Notes under the pieces: model-generated
Database searches by the model: none
What the model saw: the letters and a program-made list of their open reading frames with translations, nothing else
Told to the model about the DNA's origin: nothing
Assembly: GCA_037976565.1 (NCBI GenBank)
Contig: CP137666.1
Location: 48,635,271 to 48,699,270 of the forward strand
Direction of reading: 5' to 3'
DNA: 64,000 nt
Source: Mesocentrotus franciscanus
Lineage: Eukaryota; Echinodermata; Echinoidea; Camarodonta; Strongylocentrotidae
Made by a program: the position numbers and the translations under genes
Part shown: positions 46,141 to 58,900 of the stretch, piece by piece
Numbering within the stretch: position 1 is the first letter of the stretch
Layout: each line of letters begins with the position of its first letter

Positions 46141-48624
46141 GGCATAAAAACCTGTCCCGATTTTTATGATGTTACATGCCATATTTAGAACATTAAGGCA
46201 TTTGAAGAGCCATGCTTTTCAGGGAACATTTTTTCTCTGATGTTCTCCCACACTTGCATAATACAATGATAACGCTCAAAATTATTTTTTACCTCTTCCC
46301 AGAACTGAACCTTCTCTTTAAAGCCAGAAAAGAATGCCTCACAAAAAGGCATATTTACTGTTATCAATCATTACCAATATTTTGATTGTCAGTAGCGATA
46401 ACGGGTAGCTGTACCATTTGTTCTTAACATAATTATTGGTTAACATGTTCTTTAGATGTTTACAATGATGTGTTATTCAATTGATGTATTATTCATTACA
46501 TGCATGATATCATTCAGTTCACAAAGTTAATTCGAAACAGAGGTGGCATTGAAATATTGGAGCTACTGTACATATATGCCAGCAGCCACCTTCCACAGCT
46601 ACACTCTACTATACTAAACATTACAAGAAGAAAGGGTTCCTCACTACATTATTTGCTATATATTTTATCTATCTATTGAACACATAGATGTGTCATCTTA
46701 TAATTGATACCAATGTGTTTGAAGATACAATGAACTGTCAGTGGCTGAAATAAACAAGGTCAGTCATTAGCATTATGAATAGAAGGGTCACTGAAATATG
46801 TAACACTTTTTTATGTTTAACATATAAAATGTGTAAGTAAATTCAGCAATTTTGTCTGTGTGTATGTTTGCTAAACAGAATTAGGAAAAAAAGGAAAACC
46901 AAAAGTGAAATGGAAATTGAACGTACCTTCAAATAGTTCCTGGAAAAGCATTACATACTGTAACAATGTTGAATTAGATACTGAGATTGATAAATTGTTG
47001 GAGTCTCGTGAATACCACCAAGCCAACATAGTTTTGTCTTTGTATATAACTTTTTCTGTGTATTCTATTGTTGTACATAAATATATTAATCAGATGTAAA
47101 TATGTTAAATAATGGTACTGTATTTGTTTTCAAATAAATGTAATCTTTTATATATATAAAGAATATATACATTTTCAATATTGCTCATGAAGGAGTTATT
47201 CTGTATTGATGTGGAAAAGGGATATTTTCATATTAGAAAATATTTGATGCACATAAACAAATAGATAAATTAATTGATTGATTGATAATCAATTGATTGA
47301 TGAATGAATTGAATGAATTAAACATATGAGCTAAGGAGGAATGAAATGAGGAAAAGAGAGGAAGAAGTGAGATCAGATTTAAGAGTGAGTACTAAAGAGG
47401 GAAATAAGGAAGAAAAGACAAAGGGAAAGTGAATATGGAGAACTCAAATAAACATGGTAAGCATAATTATGAATAATACAAGGAAATAAGATGTGTTCCA
47501 GGCAAGATTAAAGAGGGAAGAGAACGGGGAAACTAATTGGATAAGAGAGAATAAAGAGAGGGTTGATTCGTTTGTGAAGGATGTATGGTGACAGGGAGCC
47601 CACCCACCCACCCCCTAATTCAAAAAGAAAGAAAAATTGTCGATGATCGTAGTAACGATTAGTATTTTTACAAATTAGATTTAGTTCATTTATGTTATGT
47701 GTTGATAAGACGAGTAAAAGATGAGAAATGTAACCGCCTGTGTTCTTCAGTTTGATATGACCTCTCAATTCCACCTATTTACACAGATTTTTTTTAATTT
47801 GTGAATATTTCCCCGAAGAACCCTTTGCGGCAAGACGGGATATTGCTTGTACGAATATAATCTAACATGCATACATCGGTTGTTGCTATATCAGGCGAGC
47901 CGCCGGCAAGCTCTCAAGCCGTCAAGAGCAACTGTTTTTCAGGAAATATGCATAATTATTACAATATAAGTAAACAGTTACTGGTCTTATTTTTTTCTTG
48001 GACGCACAGGATCGGAGCATCGATCTCAGCAAATCATATTCAAAGCATCTCATTAGCAACAACAAACTGCAATGAAAAGAATACTGTACAAAATAAAAAT
48101 ATAGAGAATTATTTTATATCCTAAATGTTTTCTCCGTTTGGCTGGTCACAAATGTAATTTTAAAAATGATGTATAATGTCGAATACTCTATGATCATTCC
48201 CAAATACATTATCATGAAATTGAAAATCTTTGGAAAAAATGTCATCCAATCAGACAGTATGTATAATCAAAATCAGAACTTGACTTATAGTTATCCAACC
48301 TTTAAAACATTTAGTAAATATTCAGTCGCATTCCCCCTCTCTCTCTCTCTCTCTCTCTGTGGATTTTCTCCGTTTCGAGACCCTTTCTAGGAGGCGCGAT
48401 CTCGATTAAGGGGTATTATTATATATTTGAGACCAAATCGAGGACCTCACGCGGAAGAGAGAAAAAGAGAGGGAGAGAGAGAGAGAGAGAGAGATAGGGT
48501 GGGGAGGGGTTGAAAGAGACCATCAAAAGAAAGACAGGGAGGGGAAGAGAGAAGTAGAAGTAGAAGGAGGAGAAGAAGAGAAAGTGAGAGGAGGAAACAG
48601 AAATAGATTGAGAGGGGTAGAAAT

Positions 48625-48667
<43 letters not shown>

Positions 48668-50421
48668 AGGAAGAGAATCGGATATAATCGAAAATAGAGA
48701 GAGAATCGAAGGGGAGATCGGAGTAGGAAGGAAAAATTGGAGGGAAAACGGTAAGACGGAATGAGATCAAAACTAGGAGATGCAGCTTCAGTTAATTCAA
48801 TAGGCCTACCTCTTTGGTGAGAGAGCCAGAAGTGGGAAGAGATGGAGACTATATAGTCTCTCTCTCTCTCTGCATATTTTTCTCTCTCCTCCGGCGACCT
48901 CCCTCCCTCGATCCCAGCTCTCTCTCTCTCTCTCTTTCTCATTAATTAGAATCATTTATTATGACCCCCCTTGCAATTCTCGCCATCGTAAACTTTCAAG
49001 TTAATGTAATTACTCCCTTTATCTAGATTCTATTCCCATCTATATTTCCATTATAACCACGTCAGAGTGGTGCCACGTAAACGTGCGTCCATCGATCATG
49101 ACGCCAGAATCTTTTAATTCGACGAAAACTCACTTTATTATATTAACAAAATTACAGTAGGCCTACTCGATCTGCCCGTCTCACGGTTGATAAGCTTACA
49201 GCTTAATTCTCTCGATCCGGATGTCCGTCGAAGTCATCAGATTTTCTCTCCAAATCTATATTCATGGGCTAAAGCCACTTAATACTTTGTAATTGTAGGT
49301 GCGATGTGCGATATAAATGTAGATATCATTATTATTATTATTATTATTTCAATATCATTATTATCATCATTAATTATCATTACTTTTATTATTTATATAA
49401 GTATTATTAAAATAATTTTTATTATTATTAATATTAGGCCTATCGCTAATGAACTATATCTCCTGCAATTAAACAGCGTCGATCTCCCTAAATGCGCTGT
49501 TTCATTGTACATTGCCGACAATTAAAACTACATCCTTGGATAGAGTATTGTTTGCTCATAGACTAAAAGGTGTGGAAATCAAGACTATTATGATGGGTGC
49601 TCCGAAACTCCAAGCACCACACGACCATGGCCATGCGATAAATTATTTGAGCAGCTCGCTCGTAATCTGAGTGCTTTATCATGCATTATGCACACTTCAC
49701 TCACTTTGAGTTCGCTCGCACGCGATTGAAACCATACCGGAAATTTGTGTATGCTCCATGTATGTACACACAACAGACCCACACACACACACAAACCATC
49801 CTGTTGAGCCATAGTGTACGAGTCTCATCATATGCATACTGCACTGGCATCATACACGCTCATAATGTACGTACCCGGTGGAGAATATACGAGTTTAATT
49901 AAGATCAGAGACTGCATGCACTGCTACATAAAGTGCAATCAAAATTTGTTTCCTGCGTTTTTCGCCCATTCTGTATCATATTACAACACATTTATCTAGA
50001 AAGTGTCTGAGGTGAGTTTTTAACGTACATCAATAACACGTGATCGGTTGGATAGGATAATGAAGACTGAGTTCAAAGGCAATAATAATACATTGTGTTG
50101 GTTGTATGTCTCAAATTAGAACTCCGACTGTATGAAACTCTGTATTATATGCGCACGTTGATTGTGGAAAAGTCGTTTGAGTGTTGAATGAGTCATACAC
50201 ATAGAGCTTCATGTCCATGCCTCAACTGCATGAGCCTGGACAAATCTGTTAATTAGATTTCGTGCTTGGTGTGTCGATATGATGCTGTGAAATAATACAT
50301 GTTTTTTTGTAAGTATGTTTTAAAAGTATATTTCTATTAATTGTAATTTTATATATTTGTATAATAATGTCTTATATATTTAATTGTCCAACAAAATTGA
50401 GTACGAACGTGCAGCCTACCC
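46141..50421. other. Intergenic spacer downstream of HAUS7
   Basis: No exon recognised. It contains GA/TC microsatellites at 48339-48359, 48471-48494, 48629-48661 and near 48920-48936, an ATTG/TGAA-rich run at about 47270-47320, and an (ATT)n-rich stretch at about 49321-49437. Short open frames here follow these simple repeats or lack any recognisable motif. Confidence 0.6.
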
Positions 50422-50425
50422 TTAA

Positions 50426-50941
50426 AGGGGAAGTCCACCCTGATATTAAGTTGGTTTTACTGCACGCAGAAAATGAAACAGGTCTGACTCAGTGAAAGAG
50501 ATAAACCTATTAAAAACAAGAAAATAATGAATTTTTAATGTAATCGCAATCAACTCCATATTCACGTATTTTGCGACCCCCCCCCCCTCGATCCGTTTGC
50601 CCTGTACTAAATAAATTTCAAAAAATTATATTTTCCCTTAAATGTAATTATTGCAAATATGTTTTTATACAACCCCTGTAAAAAACAAATCTATTCCGAC
50701 ATCAATAACTAAGAAAATGAAAGTTTATGAAATGTTTTGTACATTGATGTAGAGCAAATTGGAGAGGATTTCGCAAGATACATCAGTTTTGCTAATTGTT
50801 TTTTTTTTTACTGATGACAACTTTTAAAAAAACATAACTTTACTTTTTTTATCGGATATTGCTCAATCTTTCACAAATTTGTTTCTTTAATTTACTGCTT
50901 TCATTACAATCAAGTTATTATCAGAGTGGACTTAATCCCCT
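50426..50941. mobile_element. TTAA-type MITE (AGGGGAAGTCCACCC ends), copy 1
   Basis: TTAA at 50422-50425, then AGGGGAAGTCCACCCTGATA. The right end reads TATCAGAGTGGACTTAATCCCCT, its imperfect inverse; the right flank is TTAC, probably a mutated TTAA. Same family as 61711-62086, and a truncated end is present at about 25101. Confidence 0.7.
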
Positions 50942-51013
50942 TTACCAAAAAGTTGAATATTTCATTGTATCTTGTAATATTAACACAAGCCATAAAACAA
51001 TAATAGTGTAGGT

Positions 51014-51990
51014 CAGGCGCGCCGGAAGCAGTTTGGAATGGGGGCCTTCCAGGGGCTCACCTTTCAGGGGCAGTGACGTAAGTGAGCAAAAAGGTCAAGG
51101 GGCGGAAGCTCAGGGGTTTTAGGCATTAAATTAAGGTCAGATTAGCATATTTAGATACCTTATTTGTGACACTGGCAGGTCACTAATTGGCGTCGGGTCC
51201 AGGGGGCTGAGCCCCATGAAGCTCAGGGGTTTTAGGTATTTAATTACGGTCAGATGAGCATCCAGGGGCCCGCCTTAGGGCCCTTGATGGGGTCCAGGGG
51301 GCAGAGCCCCTGTAAGCTCAGGGGTTTTAGGCATTACGGTCAGATGAGCATATTTTGATACCTCATTTGTGACACTGGCAGGTCACTCATTCTTTCTTTT
51401 TTTCTTTAACATATTTTTTTCAAAAAAGTGAGGGGGGCTCGAGCCCCGAGACCCCCTCCTGACATGAAGGCTTCTAAATAAGCATATTTTTGGCCTTACT
51501 GTAAATTTGGGAATTTGTAATTTTCCAACAAACGCATAAAAAGTATAATTTACAACAAAAAAAATGAGAAAAATCCGGGAAAATCATATCATTTCAGCAA
51601 CATTTGTAAATTACTGGTATCGAATAAGAAATAAACCACGTTTGAATTTTATTTGTGGGGCAACTGCCCCCAATCAGTACGCCAGTGTTCAGGGGCTCAT
51701 GTCTTCTCACCCCTATCATAAAAAACCCACACGCTTTCCCATCCTCTCACAATATTTCCACGATATGCGCGTAACGCTATTATAAATTCCTCCATTAATA
51801 GATAAATATAGGAACATGAGGGATGTTTAGGAAGTTTAATTCCTGTTTACTCTCCTTTTCTTTGAATGGAATATAATTGTGATTGTGATCAATTTATTTT
51901 TTATTTTATTTTTGGTTAAAAAATACAAACCATTTTTACTCCTTTACTGCTGATTTTTTTCGGGGCTGCCCCCCACTTCCGGCGCCCCTG
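51014..51990. mobile_element. 977-bp hAT-like nonautonomous transposon, 8-bp TSD
   Basis: Perfect 8-bp direct repeat GTGTAGGT on both sides (51006-51013, 51991-51998). Ends CAGGCGCGCCGGAAG and CTTCCGGCGCCCCTG give an inverted repeat CAGG(C/G)GCGCCGGAAG with one or two differences. The CAGGG-type start and 8-bp duplication fit hAT. The interior has three ~125-150-bp units containing AGCTCAGGGGTTTTAGGNAT and CGGTCAGATNAGCAT. No transposase. Confidence 0.88.
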
Positions 51991-52734
51991 GTGTAGGTAC
52001 AAAAGTATTCCATGACAAAAAAAGATATTTGTGAAAAGATTGGCAACAAGAGTGAGTTCTTGGAGTGGATGAGAAACTTGATGTTTCTCTGGTGTGTTTC
52101 CGACAGTGCCCCAGAGGAGCTTCAGTTGGGTTCATAACCAAAATTTGTATACAAAGAGAAACAACATTTGAAATTTTGATCAGAAATACTACTTCAGAAG
52201 TTTGATGTCATAATCTTGAAATTATATTTGGACATTGGTACTTTGAATTTCAATTAGATTTTCAGTTTTTGACAAAATATATCCGTGTGAATCCACGCCC
52301 CTAAAGAAAATGAAAGAAAAGTAAAGGAAAAAAGAAGGGAAGAAAGAAAGGAAACTAAACCATATATATATAAAATATATAAGAAATAATTCAATTTGGG
52401 AAACCCTCCGTCACGGTAAACAATAAATGCATGAATGATGATTAAATCAATTGGAATTTTAAAAAATCTATAGCAGATTTTAAAAATTTCTACAAAGAGT
52501 TCATTTCTTCACTATGGCCGGTTTTAAGTTTATTTCTTCACTTCTGAAATCATTATTTGTGAAAGGAAATGAGATAATAATGGTAGGGTTTAGCTTTTAT
52601 TAAGTTCCCCATTGCTATCCTCCTTTTTGAAAATGTTTGCAAAAGTTAAACAATGTCTCCACCGTGTCACTTGCTTAGAACGCTAATGCCTATAAGTTAT
52701 AACCATGCACTAGACCTGCACGGAGACGACGGGA

Positions 52735-54100
52735 TAGTGGATTCGGCGACACCATCATTAATTCATTTCTTTGTTGGGGGCAGGTGTTTTGAACAATGAC
52801 AAATCGCCTGCCTCAGCTGGATCCAAGCTAATGCTTTGAGAAGCATGTATAAGTTACAATAAATGCAAACAAGTGTATGGAAATAACAAATACAACACCT
52901 TGATCAACTCTCGTGGAAATAAATACAATTCGAAAGGATATGGCAGAATAATGCTTGCACAGCTTAAATCAAGGTTCTCCATTAATTATTGCTGTCCTTC
53001 CTTTTGGAATTTATTTTCAAAGGATGAAAAATGTCTGCCGGAAATCGAACCCGGTAGAACGCCAATCCTTATAACCACTACGGAGACAGCTATTTCGCGA
53101 ATTCAATCTTCATTAATTAATTTCTTTGTTGGGGGGGGGGGGAGTTTTGAACAATGACAAGCCGCATGCATGCATCGGAGGAACGCATTCGTGTTCCCAA
53201 AATCTCCGGTAAAGGGGTACTTTTCGCGCGACAAAGTCCGGCCCGAGAATTGTAAGAAAAAGGGGGTGTTGACTTTCCACCCGGAGATTTCTTTAAAAAG
53301 AGGGAGTTTTTTTCTTTCTCTCTCTTTGGATTCCTGAGAAATTAAAAAAGGGGTTATAAAATATTAAAAAGGATTTTTTTTTTCTCTCTCTCTTTGGACT
53401 CCTGAGAAATTTTAAAAGGGGGTCATAAAATATCTTGAATATCATATAGGGGGTACATTGAGCAGTGTTCCGGATTTAGGGGGGGTCTCCAAGGCAGCTA
53501 GGAAATGCCCGCCGGGGGGTTCAGAAATGTTGGCAGTCCTAAGATAGGGGGTGCTTTCAAAGGGAGGGAATCAGCATACGCGTACCCTAAATAACACTGC
53601 GTGGGGGGCTCAACTACTGTATCCAAGCGAATGCTTTAATACATGAATAAGTTAGAATAATTGTAAACTATAGTGCACCTGTATAAGGAAATAACAATAT
53701 ACAGCATCTTTGGCAACTCTCGTGAAAATGAATACTTGAATGCGAATTAAGGAATGAGAGAACAGTCGGGTTGCGTAATCAAAGTTCCCAATAAGCCAGT
53801 TCATAGGTGCAGTCTGAGCATGCATGAGCAGATAAAGGTCATATTGCAGACCAAATTGTGAAATAGACCAGTTCACGGTTAAGCACATGTCCCAATGACC
53901 CCGAATATCCACAGATCTTTAAAACACGAAGAGGTCCCACTCCCCGTGAACTGGCTTATACTGTACACGGAGACAAAATACTGGATACGTGCTCATGAAA
54001 GTTATGGGTTATGTAATCATTATTCATTTGCACAAGCAGTACACAGGTGGAAGTATTCTTTGTTAAATAGACCGGGGAAACAAAGGCTATTTATGTAGCA
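52735..54100. repeat. Partly duplicated intergenic block
   Basis: Sequence around ATCCAAGCTAATGCTTTGAG ... GGAAATAACAAATACA ... CAACTCTCGTG at 52830-52915 recurs, diverged, at about 53625-53725. TTCTTTGTTGGGGG followed by GTTTTGAACAATGACAA occurs at about 52770 and 53130. Between them is G-rich, repeated sequence at 53200-53560 with two ~70-bp units containing TCTCTCTCTTTGGANTCCTG. Confidence 0.65.
53033..53092 (-). pseudogene. tRNA-like fragment
   Basis: On the minus strand the sequence reads GTCTCCGTAGTGGTTATAAG and then CCGGGTTCGATTTCCGGCAG, i.e. an A-box-like and a good B-box with T-arm pairing. The distance between them is too short for a full anticodon arm, so this is a tRNA pseudogene or SINE head, not a tRNA gene. 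Confidence 0.5.
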
Positions 54101-54223
54101 CCTCCATCGCTGTAGGAGTGATTATTTCAAAATGTACAAAGTGGGACCTCTTCATGTTTTGAAGATCTGTGGATATTCGGGGTCATTTGGGACATGCATG
54201 CTAATTACCGTGAACTGGTACAA
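53866..54223. mobile_element. Foldback MITE with ~80-bp inverted arms
   Basis: Left arm ACCAGTTCACGG ... CATGTCCCAATGACCCCGAA TATCCACAGATCTT ... GAGGTCCCAC; right arm GTGGGACCTCTTCATG ... AAGATCTGTGGATATTCGGG ... CCGTGAACTGGT. Both arms are inverse with small gaps. A shorter related inverted pair (ATAAGCCAGTTCA near 53790, TGAACTGGCTTAT near 53948) overlaps it. No target duplication is clear. Confidence 0.75.
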
Positions 54224-54739
54224 CTATCCTCCCTTTTGAACATTTTGGCATATATATACGCAAACGGCTGGACTGATGAGTAGTGTACCGACTTGGCTGA
54301 CGAGGACTGTTGTGATTGGTCAAAACTGCATGCACTTGGATGTTCGAGCATATATTTCTTTTTAATTTTTTCATTCCCAGGGAGGGAAGGGATGGGGAGA
54401 TGGACCCCAACGAACTATGACGAGACATAGGCATCTATATCTATATAGGTCAAGAGCCTGTCCAGAAGTGTCGCTCCATCGGGCCCATGAGATTCGATTT
54501 GACCTCGCGTATCTTGAAGAATTATAGACCCAAGTAAGTCATTGACAGAGCTTCCAAGAATAAACCGGTCTTCTTATTTTATAGGAGAGAGGGGAAGGGA
54601 CTGAGGGTATTTCCCCCTTCAAAAACTTGCCTTTCATGCATGTATTCTTCTTCAAGAGAGGGGCCGCGGCCGTTTCCCCGCCCCGCCCCCCGCCCCGATC
54701 GATCCGAGCTCCGTGGATTAATTTCTTTAGTCAGTTTTT

Positions 54740-55344
54740 GTCTCGCCTGCGTAGCAAAAAGCGAGATTTAGGCGCCGCTTTTCCGGTGGCGGCGGCGGCG
54801 GCGGGCGGCGGCGGCGACGGCGGCGGCGTCAACATCAAAAACTTAACCAAGGTTAAGTTTTTTAATTTTTAATATAATTTTGAAAGTATAAGTTATTATT
54901 CAATGAAACTTAGACTAAAGGCATATCAAGTATCCCCAATCATGTGAGTTGAATTTCAGGTCACTAAGTCAAGGTCAAAGGTCATCAAACTTAGACTATG
55001 TTGTGGCATCACGTTAAGATCTTGAATTTTTATCGTAATTTTGAAAGTATACATTCCTGTTCCATGAAACTTGGAACATAAGGGTTAGCAAGTATCACCA
55101 ATCATGTGATTAGTCTTTTAGGTGACAAAGTCAAGGTCAAATGTCATTTCAGGTCTGCATATTCTTAGTCAATATTCACTTCAAAATGCACTTCAAAATG
55201 CTGATTAGATTCAGAGGATTTCATTTTGGGGGGCCCGCTAATGGGCCAACCTGCCTAGCTATCAATAATGTCCCTAACTCAATTTTTCATCATATCGAAT
55301 TGCGTAATGCAGGCGAGACCGCCGAGAGCGTTTCACTTGTATAG
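54740..55344 (+). mobile_element. Helentron/HINE-like repeat, family 4 (GTCTCGCCTGC head)
   Basis: Begins GTCTCGCCTGCGTAGC after a T run, with TCTCGC folding to GCGAGA, then a GGC-rich tract (about 54787-54828). The core contains AGGTCAC and a perfect AGGTCA-A-AGGTCA at 54972-54984. Near the 3' end GCAGGCGAGAC (55309-55319) is the exact 11-bp inverse of the head, followed by a small CGC/GCG hairpin and the tail CACTTGTATAG then TT. No ORF. Lies upstream of the Myb/SANT gene. Confidence 0.72.
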
Positions 55345-55409
55345 TTTATGATGGCTTTCAATGATGTTGGCCATGTCACCTGTCAATAATGTTTTGGTAT
55401 GATTTAAAG

Positions 55410-55860
55410 GAGTAAGAGGCACATTTTGTTTTTAGGCCATCAAATAACGAAAATAAAGAGTTTTCTCGGACTTATAAAAAAAAGGAGGAGGCAGCTAGTG
55501 CATTACTTTTTACTATTTTTCTTTTTTTTCCAATATAGCGTCATGCTAAATATAGCTGGCCATTAAGGTATTTTACAGATATTGTGCTATTTGAGTATAC
55601 TGATGCAATGTATGACAAAACAAATGATTAGTATCATCTTAGTCTACTTGCTAATTAAGCAAGTTTCGAATTCAAAAACAGTGAAAAATGTACATGTGTT
55701 CAGCTTGAATTAGCTATAGAAGCTATTTATACAAAATACACATCACAATCATGCCTTCTTTTTTTCTATAGTAGGCCTAGCCTAATAGTATTTTTTAAAA
55801 AGGAGGTGGGCGCGGGGACGAGAAACTCATTATTTTGGTAATTTGGCCATATTGTTTATT
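55410..55860. repeat. Dispersed repeat, inverse partner of 19600-19940
   Basis: Contains GGGGACGAGAAACTCATTAT near 55815 and GAGTATACTGATGCAATGTATG near 55595, both inverse to the copy near 19.7 kb. Lies just upstream of the Myb/SANT gene start. Confidence 0.5.
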
Positions 55861-55935
55861 ATTAGGGATATTATATATTTTTTTCTCCCGATGTTCTCTT
55901 GCTCTTCCCCAGAGTTAGCTGTGGTGTAAAAGTAG

Positions 55936-58900
55936 ATGATTTTGAACCCGGATACAATCAACATGACTCAGCAAGTCCTCATTGATCCACTACAAGAACC
56001 GGAAGTGCTCCAATCGAGCACGTCTGGGTTAAATCAACAAGGCAGTGGTATCTCGTATCAGCTGGTTGATCTAGATGTCACCAAGAACAAGTAAACTTCT
56101 GACTTTATAATATATATATATATATATACAGAAAATAAAATGGTGCTTATAATATTATAGCCCTTCCCCTCCTCCCGAGACAAGTAGATTACTAGTACCT
56201 CCTCAATTGCTTTCACAAGAATTGATAATGATTGCTGCAATGTTTGCATCTTATTATAATAAGGAAAGGAGATTTAAATGGAAATAATGACTGTCATTTG
56301 CAGCAACGTGCTCAATTACGATAAATTCGCTTGGCCTACTTTGTCTTTGACATAATTCATATTTATATACTTCAGAACTGATCTTTTGAAGCATATTATT
56401 AACTGCTGCATAAAGTTAAATTCACTGATTGACTCATAGATCTTTCAGAAAGAACCCTCGTAAACCTCAGCCCTGCTTGGTTGTACTTATCGTGATAACT
56501 TCCAAAGTGGTGACAACTGTTATTTTCTTGACTACTTTCAGATCAAACATTCTAAAAAGGACGAATTTTCGCCAGGAGGAGCGCGATGTCCTGGTGTCTC
56601 TCATCACTGAGTACAAGGGTGTCTTGGATCGCAGGAATTCGAAGGACACGAGGTGGCGCTACTCAAACCTGACTCCAACAGAAGCATGGCAGTTGATTAC
56701 TGACAAGTACAACAGTCATCCCGGTTTCCGTCAACGGTAGGTGGCCAAGTTAAAATTAATGATGGTAAAACTAGATAAGGCAGGTGTTGGGCACTTTACT
56801 GCAGATGTGGATGTAGGCGTTTCTATATAACAGAGTTTTGATCAGCAAAATTTGTTTGGACCTGCATTTTCCCTGATTGTTTTTCCTGATCATTTTCCTT
56901 GATTATTTTTCCATTGCTAGAGACCCCGCGCAACTCCGTAAATGTTGGATGAACATGAAGGCACGTTCGCAATTCTCCATGGCACAGAGACGGCAACTTG
57001 GACTAGAATGCTCTTCTGTTAGGCCACCCTCGCGGAGCTTTTCCAAGGCGAGACAGACTGTGGCAATCAGACTCAGAAACACAGGCACTCCAAACGCCCT
57101 CAACAGTCGGTCTTTTGCCAACCGAAAATCCAATCTGAGCCGGGTGAACGCGTCTAGTACGTATATTTTTTTTTTAATATTCGGGGCAGATATGTTTTAA
57201 ATAGTGAGGTGGCTACCATGGATGATCTATCGGTAACGATCGAGATCTATTTCAAATCCAAATATTTATTTATTCTTGCTCTATTGAATTGCTTACAATA
57301 GATATTGCTTGGAACAACATCCCCTAAATATGGGTGGGGCAGAAACCTACATATTTTACACAATATTATGATGCCAAGAAAACCCTGATAAAATCAATGA
57401 TATTCAATGACATGTGAATCTTTAACTTTACTTTTTAGTTATCAATTAAGTTGTAGGTGTTTTTTTTTGGGGGTGGAGGGTGCATAAGTTTACACTTGAA
57501 ATGGGCACCACTTTTCTAAACCTCCAGTTAACAATTAGATGTGTTACCATATCACTAAGTTTTTATTGTTTCGCCCGTTTTTTCGCAGCTCAGCTGAAGA
57601 TTAAAAAGTCAAGGCAGCGCATGCAACAGGATGAGGGATACCATCGAGACGTAGTACAACAAAGGGAATACGGAGTTGCAAAGTCAGCTCAGGATTTCTC
57701 TAACTACCATTTACAGTCTCAAGTAGGTAACACTGAACAGCAGTACCTTAGAGTACAGGACAGAAGAGATCCGTCAATCAACCGACAAACACAGCCACGG
57801 CCTGTACAACTACACCGATCAGCAGACGTGGTACCACAATCCAGTGAGGTCCAGAGATTGCCTGAAATGAGGACGAGTCAGGGATATCTGATGCACGATG
57901 CAAGATCAACAGATCAACGTAGTGGTAATATTCAGCGTGACATCTCTCCATCACACATTCAGGGTCAACAACAGATGCTAACAGTGGTGCAGAGCCTTGC
58001 ACAGAGCTCAAATAGATCGCGGCCGATAGCCATGCAGCCACGCACCATCCTGTCACAGATGGAACAGTTCTCGCCTCCAATGCCGCAGCAGTTGATGTCG
58101 AATACTGTGACTGTTGGGGAGTTCTTGGGGAAAACTGTTGAAATGAGATCGGATGCCACTCGAACCCCATACAACATTCACGACGACACACCTGGTTTAG
58201 GTGTATCATTGCAACATCTGCACGCAGAGGACAATCCCGGGATTGCATCAGTTACTGTTTCAGAACAGTTGCTATCTCAGGAATCAGCTGCCGATGAATC
58301 ACCTATTACTTACCAGACGGTTACTCAAGTGAGGTCCATTGAGAGTATGGCTGACCTTGAGAATGTTCTTGAATCAGAAGGCCCTGTCATATCAAACGTC
58401 AAGAGTATTAGTGATGAATCAAGACCCAAGGGAAGTGAATCAACAAATGACAACGACATCGAAGAAATTCAGCTAATTATCAAAACAGAAGGTATGTGTA
58501 CGTTAACTTAGTGATTCAACCTTCTTTTAACAGATCATTACCAGAGTAACAAATGTATTTGCAATGGAAATATAGCTTGCAGGTAGGTCTTCAAACTTAT
58601 TACACTTCTGTATTCTTGCATAATTGAGATTATCGGGTTTGGGTTTTCGTGATATTATGTGTACTTACGCCGCTGTATTTTCCCATTCTTGCATATAAGC
58701 CAATACGTGTTACTAATTTTACATTCACTGGACCATAATGTTTGGCTTAATGTAAGATTGCTTCAACATTTTTTTGTCTTACAGATGAGGTTCATGAACG
58801 AAATTCCTCTGTGGAAACAGTTACTAGAACTGAAAGAACAGAACCCAATAATAAGACGAGAAACATCACCAAAGAAAGAACAGAACCCAATAATAAGACG

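Noticed and set aside
46905..47099. 64-residue frame downstream of HAUS7
   Set aside because: No recognisable motif, no supporting splice structure, AT-rich surroundings with several AATAAA; probably chance.
48447..48942. Minus-strand Ser/Leu-rich frames of 107 and 139 residues
   Set aside because: Produced by (AG)n microsatellites; composition follows the repeat.
57778..58248. 156-residue minus-strand frame
   Set aside because: Shadow of the Myb/SANT gene's exon 4 on the opposite strand.
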